From assembly GCA_937951695.1 (NCBI GenBank), contig CALFBL010000406.1:1-6393 (forward strand): DNA of 6,393 nucleotides. The letters run 5' to 3'. This document shows, piece by piece, positions 1 to 6,268 of this stretch; positions within the stretch are counted from its first letter, which is position 1, and every line of letters begins with the position of its first letter. Under the pieces are notes generated by a model that saw only the letters and a list, made by a program, of their open reading frames with translations, did not search any database and was not told where the DNA came from. The position numbers were made by a program, and so were the translations under genes. This stretch comes from an uncultured Granulosicoccaceae bacterium. GTDB lineage: Bacteria > Pseudomonadota > Gammaproteobacteria > Granulosicoccales > Granulosicoccaceae.

Positions 1-116
1 AACGCCTGCGCTGTGCCATCACAATCGGCGCTGCCCCACTAAGACCCATGGACAAGCGCTGCACCTCGCCAAAACGGTGATACCATATTGAGCTCTTAAC
101 GCATCTGCCTGTTGCT
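1..116. other. Flanking/leader region upstream of the UMF1 gene, no supportable gene
   Basis: No convincing coding region is visible. All forward frames close within about the first 90 bases (for example TAA at 40-42), so the tail of an upstream + strand gene cannot be told from chance. On the - strand an ATG at 49-47 reads MGLSGAAPIVMAQ and stays open to the window edge. It could be the start of a divergent gene, but it has no Shine-Dalgarno sequence and is too short to judge. An extended -10-like TGATACCAT at 78-86 could serve the downstream gene; no good -35 box accompanies it. Confidence 0.3.
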
Positions 117-1403
117 ATGTCCTCTCCTCCGTCCACGACCCGCCCTGAATGGGCTTGGGCTTTATACGACTGGGCGAATTCCACATTTGCAACTACCGTC
201 ATTGCCGGCTTCTTCCCGCTGTTTTTCAAGCGCTTCTGGAGTGATGGACTGGATTCATCGGCCAGCACATTCTGGTTGGGGTTTGGTAATTCTACTGCCA
301 GCCTGCTGGTGTTTTTGTTTGCGCCTATTCTTGGCGCCGTGGCCGATCTGAAACAAAATCATATTCGGTTGCTAACCCTGTTTGCGTTTTTGGGCATCGG
401 TTGCACCTTGGGATTTTCCGCCATTGAACAAGGGCAGTGGTCCTTGGCCGTACTAGTCTATGTGTTTGCCATTCTGGGATTTTCCGGCGCTAACATTTTC
501 TACGATGCCTTGCTGCCTCGTGTTGCCCGCACCGATGACCAACACCGAATGTCGGCGCTGGGTTTTGCCATGGGCTACCTGGGCGGGGGTATCTTGTTCG
601 CCATTAACGTTGCCATGACACTTAAACCGGGTTGGTTTGGTTTGGCTGATGCCACACAAGCGGTTCGTTGGTCGTTTGTGTCTGTCGCTGTGTGGTGGCT
701 GGTGTTTATGGTCCCCATCATGCGACTAAAACTACCGGTGATGGAGACAGACTCGGCATCGTCTGAAAAACTAACCTACAAGAGCGCCTACCAAACACCA
801 CTGCAAACACTGGGTAAAATTCGGACGAACAAAAACTTATGGTGGTTTTTGATTGCCTACTGGTTTTACATTGATGGTCTTGCCACCATCATCCGCATGG
901 CGGTCGATTTTGGCTTATCCATTGGCTTACCCAGCAACAGTCTGATTGTGGCGCTGTTAATCGTTCAGTTTGTGGGTTTCCCTGCCACGATTATGTTCGG
1001 CAAAATTGCTAAAAAGTTTGGTGCCCGAACCGGGTTGTGGATAGGTCTGTCGACCTACATCCTGGCCACTGCCTGCGCCGCCTTTATGAACACCACCACC
1101 GAGTTTTACATTCTGGCCGTCGCGCTTGGGCTTGTTCAAGGGGGAGTGCAATCGTTGAGCCGCTCCATATTCAGTCAGCTCATACCCAAACAAAATAGTG
1201 GTGAGTATTTTGGCTTTCTGAACATGCTCGGTAAATCGGCCGCGATCATCGGTCCGGTGCTGGTTGGGGTCATAAACGTTGCCACAGGCAACCCGCGCAT
1301 TGGCTTGCTGTCCATCATTTCCCTGTTTGTTATCGGCATGTGGTTTTTATATAAAGTCGAAGATCCAGACACGGCAGCCGATGCCTCAGCTAACACTCAG
1401 TGA
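117..1403 (+). CDS. UMF1-family MFS transporter (Atg22-like permease)
   Basis: This 428-residue polytopic inner-membrane protein belongs to the UMF1/Atg22-like branch of the major facilitator superfamily. The family shows in the N-terminal W.LYDWANS motif (residues 13-22), the loop after an early helix with GAVADL (73-78), NIFYDALLP (126-134), GYLGGG (153-158), the strongly conserved QGGVQSLSRSIFSQLIP (341-357) and EYFGF followed by a GP-containing helix (363-380). Length and about a dozen hydrophobic segments fit a complete protein. A central hydrophilic loop near residues 205-235 separates the two halves. The substrate cannot be read from the sequence: yeast Atg22 exports vacuolar amino acids, but bacterial members are mostly uncharacterised. 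The ATG at 117 begins just before the conserved N-terminal motif, and no earlier in-frame start is possible. No Shine-Dalgarno sequence is evident. The stop overlaps the GTG start of the PqiA-like gene by four bases, suggesting translational coupling. Confidence 0.92.
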   Translation: MSSPPSTTRPEWAWALYDWANSTFATTVIAGFFPLFFKRFWSDGLDSSASTFWLGFGNSTASLLVFLFAPILGAVADLKQNHIRLLTLFAFLGIGCTLGFSAIEQGQWSLAVLVYVFAILGFSGANIFYDALLPRVARTDDQHRMSALGFAMGYLGGGILFAINVAMTLKPGWFGLADATQAVRWSFVSVAVWWLVFMVPIMRLKLPVMETDSASSEKLTYKSAYQTPLQTLGKIRTNKNLWWFLIAYWFYIDGLATIIRMAVDFGLSIGLPSNSLIVALLIVQFVGFPATIMFGKIAKKFGARTGLWIGLSTYILATACAAFMNTTTEFYILAVALGLVQGGVQSLSRSIFSQLIPKQNSGEYFGFLNMLGKSAAIIGPVLVGVINVATGNPRIGLLSIISLFVIGMWFLYKVEDPDTAADASANTQ

Positions 1404-2023
1404 CGGACACCCACCCTATGATCCGGCTGGTTGGCGCCGTGCTGTTACTGATTGCGTATGGGCTCTTGCTCCCAGGCTTGACTCAGCCCATGTTAAGCGT
1501 TGTGGGCATTGTAGAAAAAGCCGATTTGATTGAGGTAGGCCGGGATATTATTAACAACAGCAATGGCGTATCGGGGCTGTTCCAATCGTTTGCCAACATG
1601 CTTATCGACGGATTGAACACCAGCGGCGAAATCACTGCAATGAATAAAACCCAAAGTATTTTGGGTACCGCCAGAGACTTGTTCGATTCCGGACATAAGC
1701 CGGTGGCAGCCCTCATTGTTTTATTTAGCGTAATCGTACCAATGATCAAGGGCATAGTGACATTGGCTACGTTTTTGCCGCTGGCACCACGTTGGCAGAC
1801 TCGATTAAACCGCTTCGCAGCCACGATCAGCAAATGGTCAATGGCGGACGTTTTCGTCGTTGCCATCTTTATCGCCTTCCTGGCGTCCAACGGACTGGAA
1901 GGCAGCAGTGATCTAGTACACTTCGACGCCCAACTAGGGCCTGGTTTCTGGTATTTCGTTAGCTTCTGTTTGCTTTCGATCCTCGCCACACAACTCATAA
2001 CCTGGCGCCGGACGGAAGTCTGA
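1400..2023 (+). CDS. PqiA-domain (paraquat-inducible protein A-like) inner-membrane protein
   Basis: A 207-residue membrane protein with one PqiA domain. Hydrophobic segments lie near residues 8-27, 101-128, 148-163 and 182-200. The diagnostic motif is KWSMADVFVVAIF (145-157), preceded by a basic loop (RWQTRLNRFA, 131-140), as in PqiA/YebS proteins. Unlike E. coli PqiA, which has two such domains and N-terminal CxxC zinc ribbons, this protein has one domain and no cysteine pairs. A polar, probably periplasmic, region at about 38-95 replaces the short loop. PqiA proteins normally partner MCE-domain PqiB/YebT in lipid transport across the envelope, but no MCE gene is visible here, so the role is open. 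The GTG start overlaps the upstream TGA as GTGA; an ATG at 1418 (Met7) is the alternative. No Shine-Dalgarno sequence is seen, which fits coupling to the UMF1 gene. Confidence 0.8.
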   Translation: MTDTHPMIRLVGAVLLLIAYGLLLPGLTQPMLSVVGIVEKADLIEVGRDIINNSNGVSGLFQSFANMLIDGLNTSGEITAMNKTQSILGTARDLFDSGHKPVAALIVLFSVIVPMIKGIVTLATFLPLAPRWQTRLNRFAATISKWSMADVFVVAIFIAFLASNGLEGSSDLVHFDAQLGPGFWYFVSFCLLSILATQLITWRRTEV

Positions 2024-2078
2024 AATTGCTGCGTTGGTATTTAAAATTCATGATCACATCGCCGCTAATAAGGCACCA

Positions 2079-2705
2079 ATGGGAAATGAGTTTAATGCTG
2101 TGAGTCAATCAATCAGATTACCCAGCCTCGTCATCATGACCTTGGCAAGCTCGGTGATCACCGCGTGCGGGTCCAACGGCGTGAGCCCATCCACAGAAGC
2201 GCAAAATCCGGGAGCAGCGGCTCTGCCAACACCCATTGCTGCGCTACCCGCACACACCCTGCGCTGTGACGCCAGCGCGCAGGAATTTCAGTCGGTATTT
2301 CTGCAACTGATCAACGAAGCCCGTGCGCAGCCTCGTCAGTGCGGAAACAGTTCCCACGAGACCGCACCGGCTGTACGCTGGAATGCTCAGCTGCACCAAG
2401 CGGCACAACAACACAGCATCGATATGGCCAATCGGAATTTCTTCAGCCATACCGGCAGCGACAACACCCGAGTAGCCGAGCGGGTCGATGCGACGGGCTA
2501 TTCCTGGCAACGAGTGGGCGAGAATATCGCCGCAGGCCAGCCCACCGCCGAGGAAGCCTTACAAGGCTGGCTCGACAGCCCCGGACACTGCAGAAATCTC
2601 ATGAACCCGGATTTCGCCGATATTGCGGTAGCGTGCGTGACGGGGGAATCGACCCAATTCAACACCTATTGGACCAACGTGTTTGGTGCCGAATTTGACA
2701 AATAG
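2079..2705 (+). CDS. CAP/SCP-domain (YkwD-like) lipoprotein
   Basis: This 208-residue exported protein has a lipoprotein signal peptide ending in the lipobox ITAC (Cys30) and Gly at +2, which in Gram-negatives usually means outer-membrane sorting. A Pro/Ala-rich linker follows, then a CAP (cysteine-rich secretory/antigen 5/PR-1) domain from about residue 70 to the end. CAP landmarks are NEAR (79-82), NFFSHTGSD (120-128, His124), GENIAAG (147-153, Glu148), W.DSPGHCRNLMNP (164-177, His170) and the terminal YWTNVFG (187-193). Four cysteines in the mature protein (63, 88, 171, 186) could form two disulfides. Bacterial CAP proteins are secreted and mostly of unknown function; no catalytic activity is implied. 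I chose ATG 2079 because AAGG at 2070-2073 sits five bases upstream; an in-frame TTG at 2034 and a GTG at 2100 are alternatives. The gene starts 55 bases after the PqiA-like gene and may share its transcript. Confidence 0.88.
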   Translation: MGNEFNAVSQSIRLPSLVIMTLASSVITACGSNGVSPSTEAQNPGAAALPTPIAALPAHTLRCDASAQEFQSVFLQLINEARAQPRQCGNSSHETAPAVRWNAQLHQAAQQHSIDMANRNFFSHTGSDNTRVAERVDATGYSWQRVGENIAAGQPTAEEALQGWLDSPGHCRNLMNPDFADIAVACVTGESTQFNTYWTNVFGAEFDK

Positions 2706-2868
2706 AGCAACCGTGTCGAGCAACCGGGCAGCAGTTTACGCGCTGATCAGATAGTTATTCAGATAGGTGGTTCACGTTCGAGGTTACGTTTTCGTGATCC
2801 CGACACACTTTAATCCGCAGTGTCTTTGGGTAACATATCGCAAGGTTATAGCTTAGCTTCGGAATATT
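2706..2868. other. Intergenic region between the CAP lipoprotein and the lipoprotein/SBP module
   Basis: 163 non-coding bases, the only sizeable gap between genes. A 9-bp direct repeat GAGCAACCG occurs at 2705-2713 and 2718-2726. A short inverted repeat ACACT/AGTGT (2805-2809 and 2819-2823, nine-base loop) is present. No hairpin followed by a T-run was found, so there is no intrinsic terminator for the CAP gene that I can support. The region is the most likely site of a promoter for the downstream three-gene unit. Confidence 0.5.
2825..2852 (+). promoter_or_regulatory. Weak candidate sigma70-type promoter for the three-gene module
   Basis: TTTGGG (2825-2830) or TTGGGT (2826-2831) could act as a poor -35 box and TATAGC (2847-2852) as a -10 box, with a 15-16 base spacer. 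Both boxes match the consensus poorly. Transcription would start near 2858, leaving about 11 bases to the GTG start at 2869 or about 31 to the ATG at 2890. The call rests mainly on its position in the only gap before the module. Confidence 0.22.
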
Positions 2869-3993
2869 GTGCAAAATAGATCTTTCAGGATGAAACGATT
2901 ACCCTCGGTTTCCAGGCCCCACGACCGTTCGCTGAGAGCGAAGTCGCGCTGGGTACTGGTTGGCGTCAGTATGACAGTTACCGCATGTGCCTCGACCACG
3001 CCCTCGAGCGGCAATAACGACAGCATCGATATTCCGCCAGACAACCGCGCATTGGCGGTCGCGGCGTCATCGCCGCTCCCAGCTGAGGCGTCGCTAAATG
3101 AGGTAGCGATCGATGACATCGTGCGCGCCATGGTCCAATATCGTGACCCGATAACCACCACACTGCAAGCCAGCCTGAGCATGGTCAACGGCATCGATAT
3201 CGGTCTGCTGGATACTTTGGCTGAGCGCGGCTACGGATTACAACTGGTGGATGCTGACCAGGGCGCTAACCTGCTACAGTATTCCACCGAGGTTATTGGC
3301 GATAGCGAGTCGGGGTCAAAGCGGCATACCTTGAAAATCGGCCAGTTGGCCATCGCGCGCGAATACACCACCATAAACGACAAAATTCGCCCCGTCAGTC
3401 CGTTGATGGTCGCAGGTTCACGCAGACGCATCAATTTGGACGACTCACGTTTTGGTGAAACCGTCGCCAACGATCAACTGGTGTCTCGCATCGCTTTTTC
3501 CGTATCCGATGATATCGACCCGGAAGACACCCGTCGCATCTCTCTGTTACAGATCCCCGTCTCGCCCACCGACATTGAGGTCGGTGTCGGCACCAACGCC
3601 AGTGGGCTGGAAGTTGGCAATATTTTCTACGGCCAAAATAACTTTGGCTCGATTCTGGACAACTACACTGTGGTGGAAACCATCGAGATTATTTTCCCCA
3701 ACGATTCGTTGCGTTTGGGAAATATTGGTCGATTAAAGGTGGATGTTTTTTTGAGCAATTTCCTTGAGAGCACGGATCTGGTCCGAGTCATTGGTTGCAG
3801 CAACGGCCCCACCAGCAGTGATATTGGTAACGCGGGCCTAGCACTGGGCCGGGCCGAGCGCGTCACCCAGGAATTGCTTGCCCGCGGCGTTACTCGAGAA
3901 CATATTCTGGACGAAGGCTGCTGGTCGTCGGAGTCAGCCGGCGATCGTTTTCCGAGCCGTGGTGTCGTGCTGGAGTTGTACCGCACCACATGA
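2869..3993 (+). CDS. Lipoprotein with novel N-terminal domain and degenerate OmpA-like C-terminal domain (paralogue 1)
   Basis: This 374-residue predicted lipoprotein has a basic n-region, a hydrophobic stretch (29-39) and the lipobox VTAC (Cys40), with Ala at +2. After a low-complexity linker comes a domain I do not recognise. Its core is GYGLQLVDADQGANLLQYS (121-139) followed by LKIGQLAIAREY (155-166). The C-terminal part (about 267-372) follows the OmpA-like plan: an F.NDS..L start (276-283), GCSNGPTSS (309-317), a GLALGRAERV helix (323-332) and a final RGVVLELYR. The usual GHTD is replaced by GCSN, so the Asp that binds diaminopimelate in canonical OmpA domains is missing, while the RA Arg (328) remains. 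Peptidoglycan binding is therefore uncertain. The start is ambiguous: GTG 2869 has GGA at 2861-2863 at suitable spacing, whereas ATG 2890 (Met8) gives a shorter n-region but has CAGG directly against it. The stop overlaps the next gene as ATGA. Confidence 0.8.
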   Translation: MQNRSFRMKRLPSVSRPHDRSLRAKSRWVLVGVSMTVTACASTTPSSGNNDSIDIPPDNRALAVAASSPLPAEASLNEVAIDDIVRAMVQYRDPITTTLQASLSMVNGIDIGLLDTLAERGYGLQLVDADQGANLLQYSTEVIGDSESGSKRHTLKIGQLAIAREYTTINDKIRPVSPLMVAGSRRRINLDDSRFGETVANDQLVSRIAFSVSDDIDPEDTRRISLLQIPVSPTDIEVGVGTNASGLEVGNIFYGQNNFGSILDNYTVVETIEIIFPNDSLRLGNIGRLKVDVFLSNFLESTDLVRVIGCSNGPTSSDIGNAGLALGRAERVTQELLARGVTREHILDEGCWSSESAGDRFPSRGVVLELYRTT

Positions 3994-5135
3994 AATCGCT
4001 AGCATTCGAAAATCAGTTCGCCAGCTTTCCGCAAGCACTGAATGGCTTCGCACGGATCGCATTGGTAAGCGCTGCCGCAATGATCAGTGGGTGTTCAGCG
4101 ACACCATCGGCCGAACCAGCATCCTCGCTCACACCGTCCGTACTCTCCGCCACGCCCACACGCAATGCCCTGGATCGGGACAACTCTCGCTACTTACCCG
4201 TAATTGGGGGCTCTGCAGAGGCGATCGACGCGGTGAGCACCGCCAAGCTGGAAAATTTGCGGTTGATTTCAGTCAACTTGGTATCGGCGTTGGTACAGCT
4301 GCCCGATGTCAACCCGAACGTTGTGACCTTACAAGTCACAAGCCCAACAACCGCTTTCGGTAATCTGGTGATTCGTGCATTAGAAGATGCCGGCTATGGG
4401 CTCCAACGCGTACCGAGCGATCAGGGGCTGCATTACGTGCAGTATTCACAGCGTTTTGCAGAAACCGACGCAGGCCCGGTGAGCGATTACGTGTTGCGGG
4501 TGGGTGACTTTTCACTGCAGCGGGAATATCGGGAAAGCAAAAATGGCGTGTACCCTTCTTCTCTGTTGCAGATTAACGGCGTCGATAGCCCGGACACAAT
4601 CGTTTTGAACGATGCACTTTTTCAGGAACAAGGTGGCGACGGTGAAATTTTTGTCTCTGGTGTAACCAGCGGACGAAAAGTCGGCGATGTCCTCGAAATA
4701 GAGGCAAATCGATACGATCGAACCCCGGAAGAGCAGCGCGCCGATCGGTCCACCCAATTGTTGTTGGCCAGTCGATCAGTCATCGCACGCGTTGCTACCG
4801 ACGCAGAACTTAGGCGCTATGAACGTCTTCGACGCACCGTGCTGATTTTCGACAATCCCGAGACCCGCATTATGGGGGCAGGCAACAAGCAGGCGGTTCG
4901 ATTGTTGGTGCGCGAATTTCAACCTGGGGATCTGTATCAGGTTGTTGCCTGTACCGATGTGGACGGGCAGAACGAAGACAGCATTCTTCGCGGCGTCCGC
5001 GTCGTGGAAGAATTTCTCAGCTACGATGTGCCGATCGACAATGTGGTGAAGGCAGCGTGCCGCCGAACAACCTACCGACAAAACACGGACGACGCACCGG
5101 TTGCGGTGGAAGTGGTCCACCTGCGGCGCCGATGA
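3990..5135 (+). CDS. Lipoprotein paralogous to its upstream neighbour, with very degenerate OmpA-like C-terminus (paralogue 2)
   Basis: This 381-residue protein has a hydrophobic signal (about 21-32) and the lipobox ISGC (Cys35). It shares the unrecognised domain of the upstream gene: GYGLQRVPSDQGLHYVQYS (135-153) then LRVGDFSLQREY (169-180). Over this 46-residue stretch the two proteins align without gaps at 17 identical positions by eye, so they probably arose by tandem duplication and have diverged widely. The C-terminal ~100 residues (277-379) keep the same layout as the neighbour's OmpA-like domain, but the motifs are further eroded: VVACTDVDG (318-326) stands where GHTD is expected, and RGVRVVEEFL (334-343) where the LSxxRA helix is expected. 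A TD pair is thus retained here, next to Cys321. The start codon is the ATG of an ATGA overlap with the upstream stop. The nearest GGAG (3971-3974) is about 15 bases away, so translation is probably coupled. Its own stop overlaps the binding-protein gene as ATGA. Confidence 0.8.
   Translation: MKSLAFENQFASFPQALNGFARIALVSAAAMISGCSATPSAEPASSLTPSVLSATPTRNALDRDNSRYLPVIGGSAEAIDAVSTAKLENLRLISVNLVSALVQLPDVNPNVVTLQVTSPTTAFGNLVIRALEDAGYGLQRVPSDQGLHYVQYSQRFAETDAGPVSDYVLRVGDFSLQREYRESKNGVYPSSLLQINGVDSPDTIVLNDALFQEQGGDGEIFVSGVTSGRKVGDVLEIEANRYDRTPEEQRADRSTQLLLASRSVIARVATDAELRRYERLRRTVLIFDNPETRIMGAGNKQAVRLLVREFQPGDLYQVVACTDVDGQNEDSILRGVRVVEEFLSYDVPIDNVVKAACRRTTYRQNTDDAPVAVEVVHLRRR
5105..5121 (+). repeat. 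Small hairpin just upstream of the binding-protein start
   Basis: GGTGGA (5105-5110) and TCCACC (5116-5121) form a perfect 6-bp stem with a five-base loop. It ends ten bases before the ATG at 5132, in the region where a ribosome binding site would lie, and within the last codons of the upstream lipoprotein. Unfolding by ribosomes finishing that gene could expose the next start, but the hairpin may simply reflect coding sequence. Confidence 0.3.
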
Positions 5136-6268
5136 AGCGTGGTGCGTCGCAGACCGAGCTGATGCTTCTGGTCGTTCTGGCAGCAGTGTTTGTCCCCGCG
5201 TACGCGCAAAGCATCACCTCGCCTACGCTTGATGCCGTCAAAGATCGCGGCCGAGTCGTGTGCGGTGTGAACGATAATCAGCCCGGCTTCGCCAGCGCCA
5301 ACAGCTTGGATGAATACTCAGGGCTTCACGTGGATTTGTGTCAGGCACTGGCTGCTGCAATTTTCAACGACCGCGAGAAAACGCAATATGTCAGCCCTGA
5401 GGAAAATTCGGTTGACGCCCTCACATCTGGGGAGATCGATGTACTCATCGGCACCGACGCCTGGCGCTTTGAAACGAACGTTACCGTTGGTAACTACGCC
5501 GGTATCCACTTCTTTGATGGCCAAGGATTTTTGGTGTGGAAACGCTCGCGAATCAGAACGGCACTTGAGCTGGACAACACATCGCTATGCGTAACGCGCG
5601 AATCCGATGGCGCGCAGCGCGCCAAAGCTTTTTTCGCAAGCAATCAAATGCGATACAAACCCGTATTCTTCGATGACGAACAGGCTGCCGTGGATGGGTA
5701 CACAGACGGTGCTTGCTCGGGGATCAGTGCCAATCTATCGACCCTGGCCTCGCTTCGCGTCTTGCAAGCCGACCCCGATGCGCATCGCTTACTCGGAAGC
5801 GTTATCTCCAAAGAACCTTTAGGGCCCATGGTACGCCCCAACGATACAGGCTGGGAGAACGTGGTGCGTTGGTCGCTGAATTGTATGATCAACGCAGAAG
5901 AGCTTGGCATTACCCGCACCAATGTGAGCAGCCTTGCCCGCAGTCGCGCTGCCGACACCCCGACCGCGGACATACGCAGTACGCGCGAGCTGTTGGGACA
6001 ATCGGCAGACCTGGGAGCAATGCTTGGCCTGGACAAGGCTTGGTGCGTGAACATTGTGCGAACCGTTGGCAACTACGAGGATGCCTACGCTTTTCATTCA
6101 TCCTCGACCACACACGTGTTTTCAGACCGGGTTTCCAGTTCTAAACCGAATAGATCACGGTGTTGCCGTCTATTATCCCGAATGAGAAGTTTACACTTGC
6201 GAATGCGGTATAATTTGCATCATGGCGCTTTCGCTGCTTTTGTACATCTTTTCCTGCCACTCCGCTAG
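5132..6268 (+). CDS. Secreted AapJ-like (SBP_bac_3) solute-binding protein, divergent; C-terminus probably frameshifted
   Basis: The protein resembles AapJ/BztA general L-amino-acid periplasmic binding proteins throughout residues 31-316. It has a signal peptide (1-25, cleavage AYA|QS), TLDAVKDRGRVVCGVN (32-47), YSGLHVDLCQALAAAIF (62-78), DGQGFLVWK (129-137), ISKEPLGPMVR (225-235), MINAEELGIT (252-261) and VGNYED (312-317). Motifs that bind the amino acid in this family look altered: the W.LSRD region reads WRFETN (111-116), the TGTT-type motif reads TRESD (155-159), and the TTD-type segment reads GISANLS (197-203). Six cysteines (44, 70, 153, 195, 251, 305) lie in the conserved part. The ATG at 5132 overlaps the upstream stop (ATGA) and directly precedes the signal peptide. 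After residue ~325 this frame turns Arg/Leu/Cys-rich and unlike the family, while the next frame gives an AapJ-like end stopping at 6185. No permease or ATPase gene follows in the window. Confidence 0.85.
   Translation: MKRGASQTELMLLVVLAAVFVPAYAQSITSPTLDAVKDRGRVVCGVNDNQPGFASANSLDEYSGLHVDLCQALAAAIFNDREKTQYVSPEENSVDALTSGEIDVLIGTDAWRFETNVTVGNYAGIHFFDGQGFLVWKRSRIRTALELDNTSLCVTRESDGAQRAKAFFASNQMRYKPVFFDDEQAAVDGYTDGACSGISANLSTLASLRVLQADPDAHRLLGSVISKEPLGPMVRPNDTGWENVVRWSLNCMINAEELGITRTNVSSLARSRAADTPTADIRSTRELLGQSADLGAMLGLDKAWCVNIVRTVGNYEDAYAFHSSSTTHVFSDRVSSSKPNRSRCCRLLSRMRSLHLRMRYNLHHGAFAAFVHLFLPLR
6141..6185 (+). other. Probable true C-terminal end of the binding protein in the +1 frame
   Basis: Read one base later than the main frame, this stretch gives LNRIDHGVAVYYPE followed by TGA at 6183-6185. 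AapJ-type proteins usually end in an LN-x-L-W ... GG-L-x-Y-A-P-P-F-R segment about 36-40 residues after the VGNYG motif. Here the stop falls 36 codons after the VGNY, and LN, G, Y and P line up. This frame is open back past 6072. An extra T in one of the T4 runs (6091-6094 or 6119-6122) would explain the shift, as either a sequencing error or a real frameshift. Confidence 0.45.
6209..6214 (+). promoter_or_regulatory. Perfect TATAAT hexamer, candidate -10 box
   Basis: TATAAT matches the sigma70 -10 consensus exactly and lies just after the probable true end of the binding-protein gene. A TTTACA at 6190-6195 resembles a -35 box, but the 13-base spacer is too short. At 17-base spacing the hexamer is GAAGTT, a poor match. 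A start codon follows closely at 6222, too near for a normal leader. The hexamer could be chance in this AT-richer stretch. Confidence 0.25.

Noticed and set aside
1483..1998. 171-residue open frame on the - strand inside the PqiA-like gene
   Set aside because: It lies fully antisense to a gene with clear family motifs, shows no recognisable motif of its own and looks like a codon-bias shadow.
2034..2078. TTG start for the CAP lipoprotein
   Set aside because: It gives an over-long n-region before the lipobox; ATG 2079 has an AAGG at suitable spacing.
2805..2823. ACACT/AGTGT inverted repeat as an operator or terminator
   Set aside because: A five-base stem with a nine-base loop and no T-run is expected by chance.
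3878..4363. 161-residue + strand open frame across the junction of the two lipoprotein genes
   Set aside because: Its composition is Arg/Cys/His-rich and it overlaps two better-supported genes in another frame.
5057..5131. Upstream extension of the binding protein to an ATG at 5057
   Set aside because: The added 25 residues are Gly/Pro/Arg-rich and off-frame-like, overlap the upstream gene heavily and would bury the signal peptide that begins at 5132.
5644..6072. 142-residue open frame on the - strand inside the binding-protein gene
   Set aside because: Antisense shadow with no recognisable motif or ribosome binding site.
5713..6144. 143-residue + strand open frame inside the binding-protein gene
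   Set aside because: The binding-protein frame shows AapJ motifs through this whole stretch; this frame is Arg/Gln-rich and motif-free.
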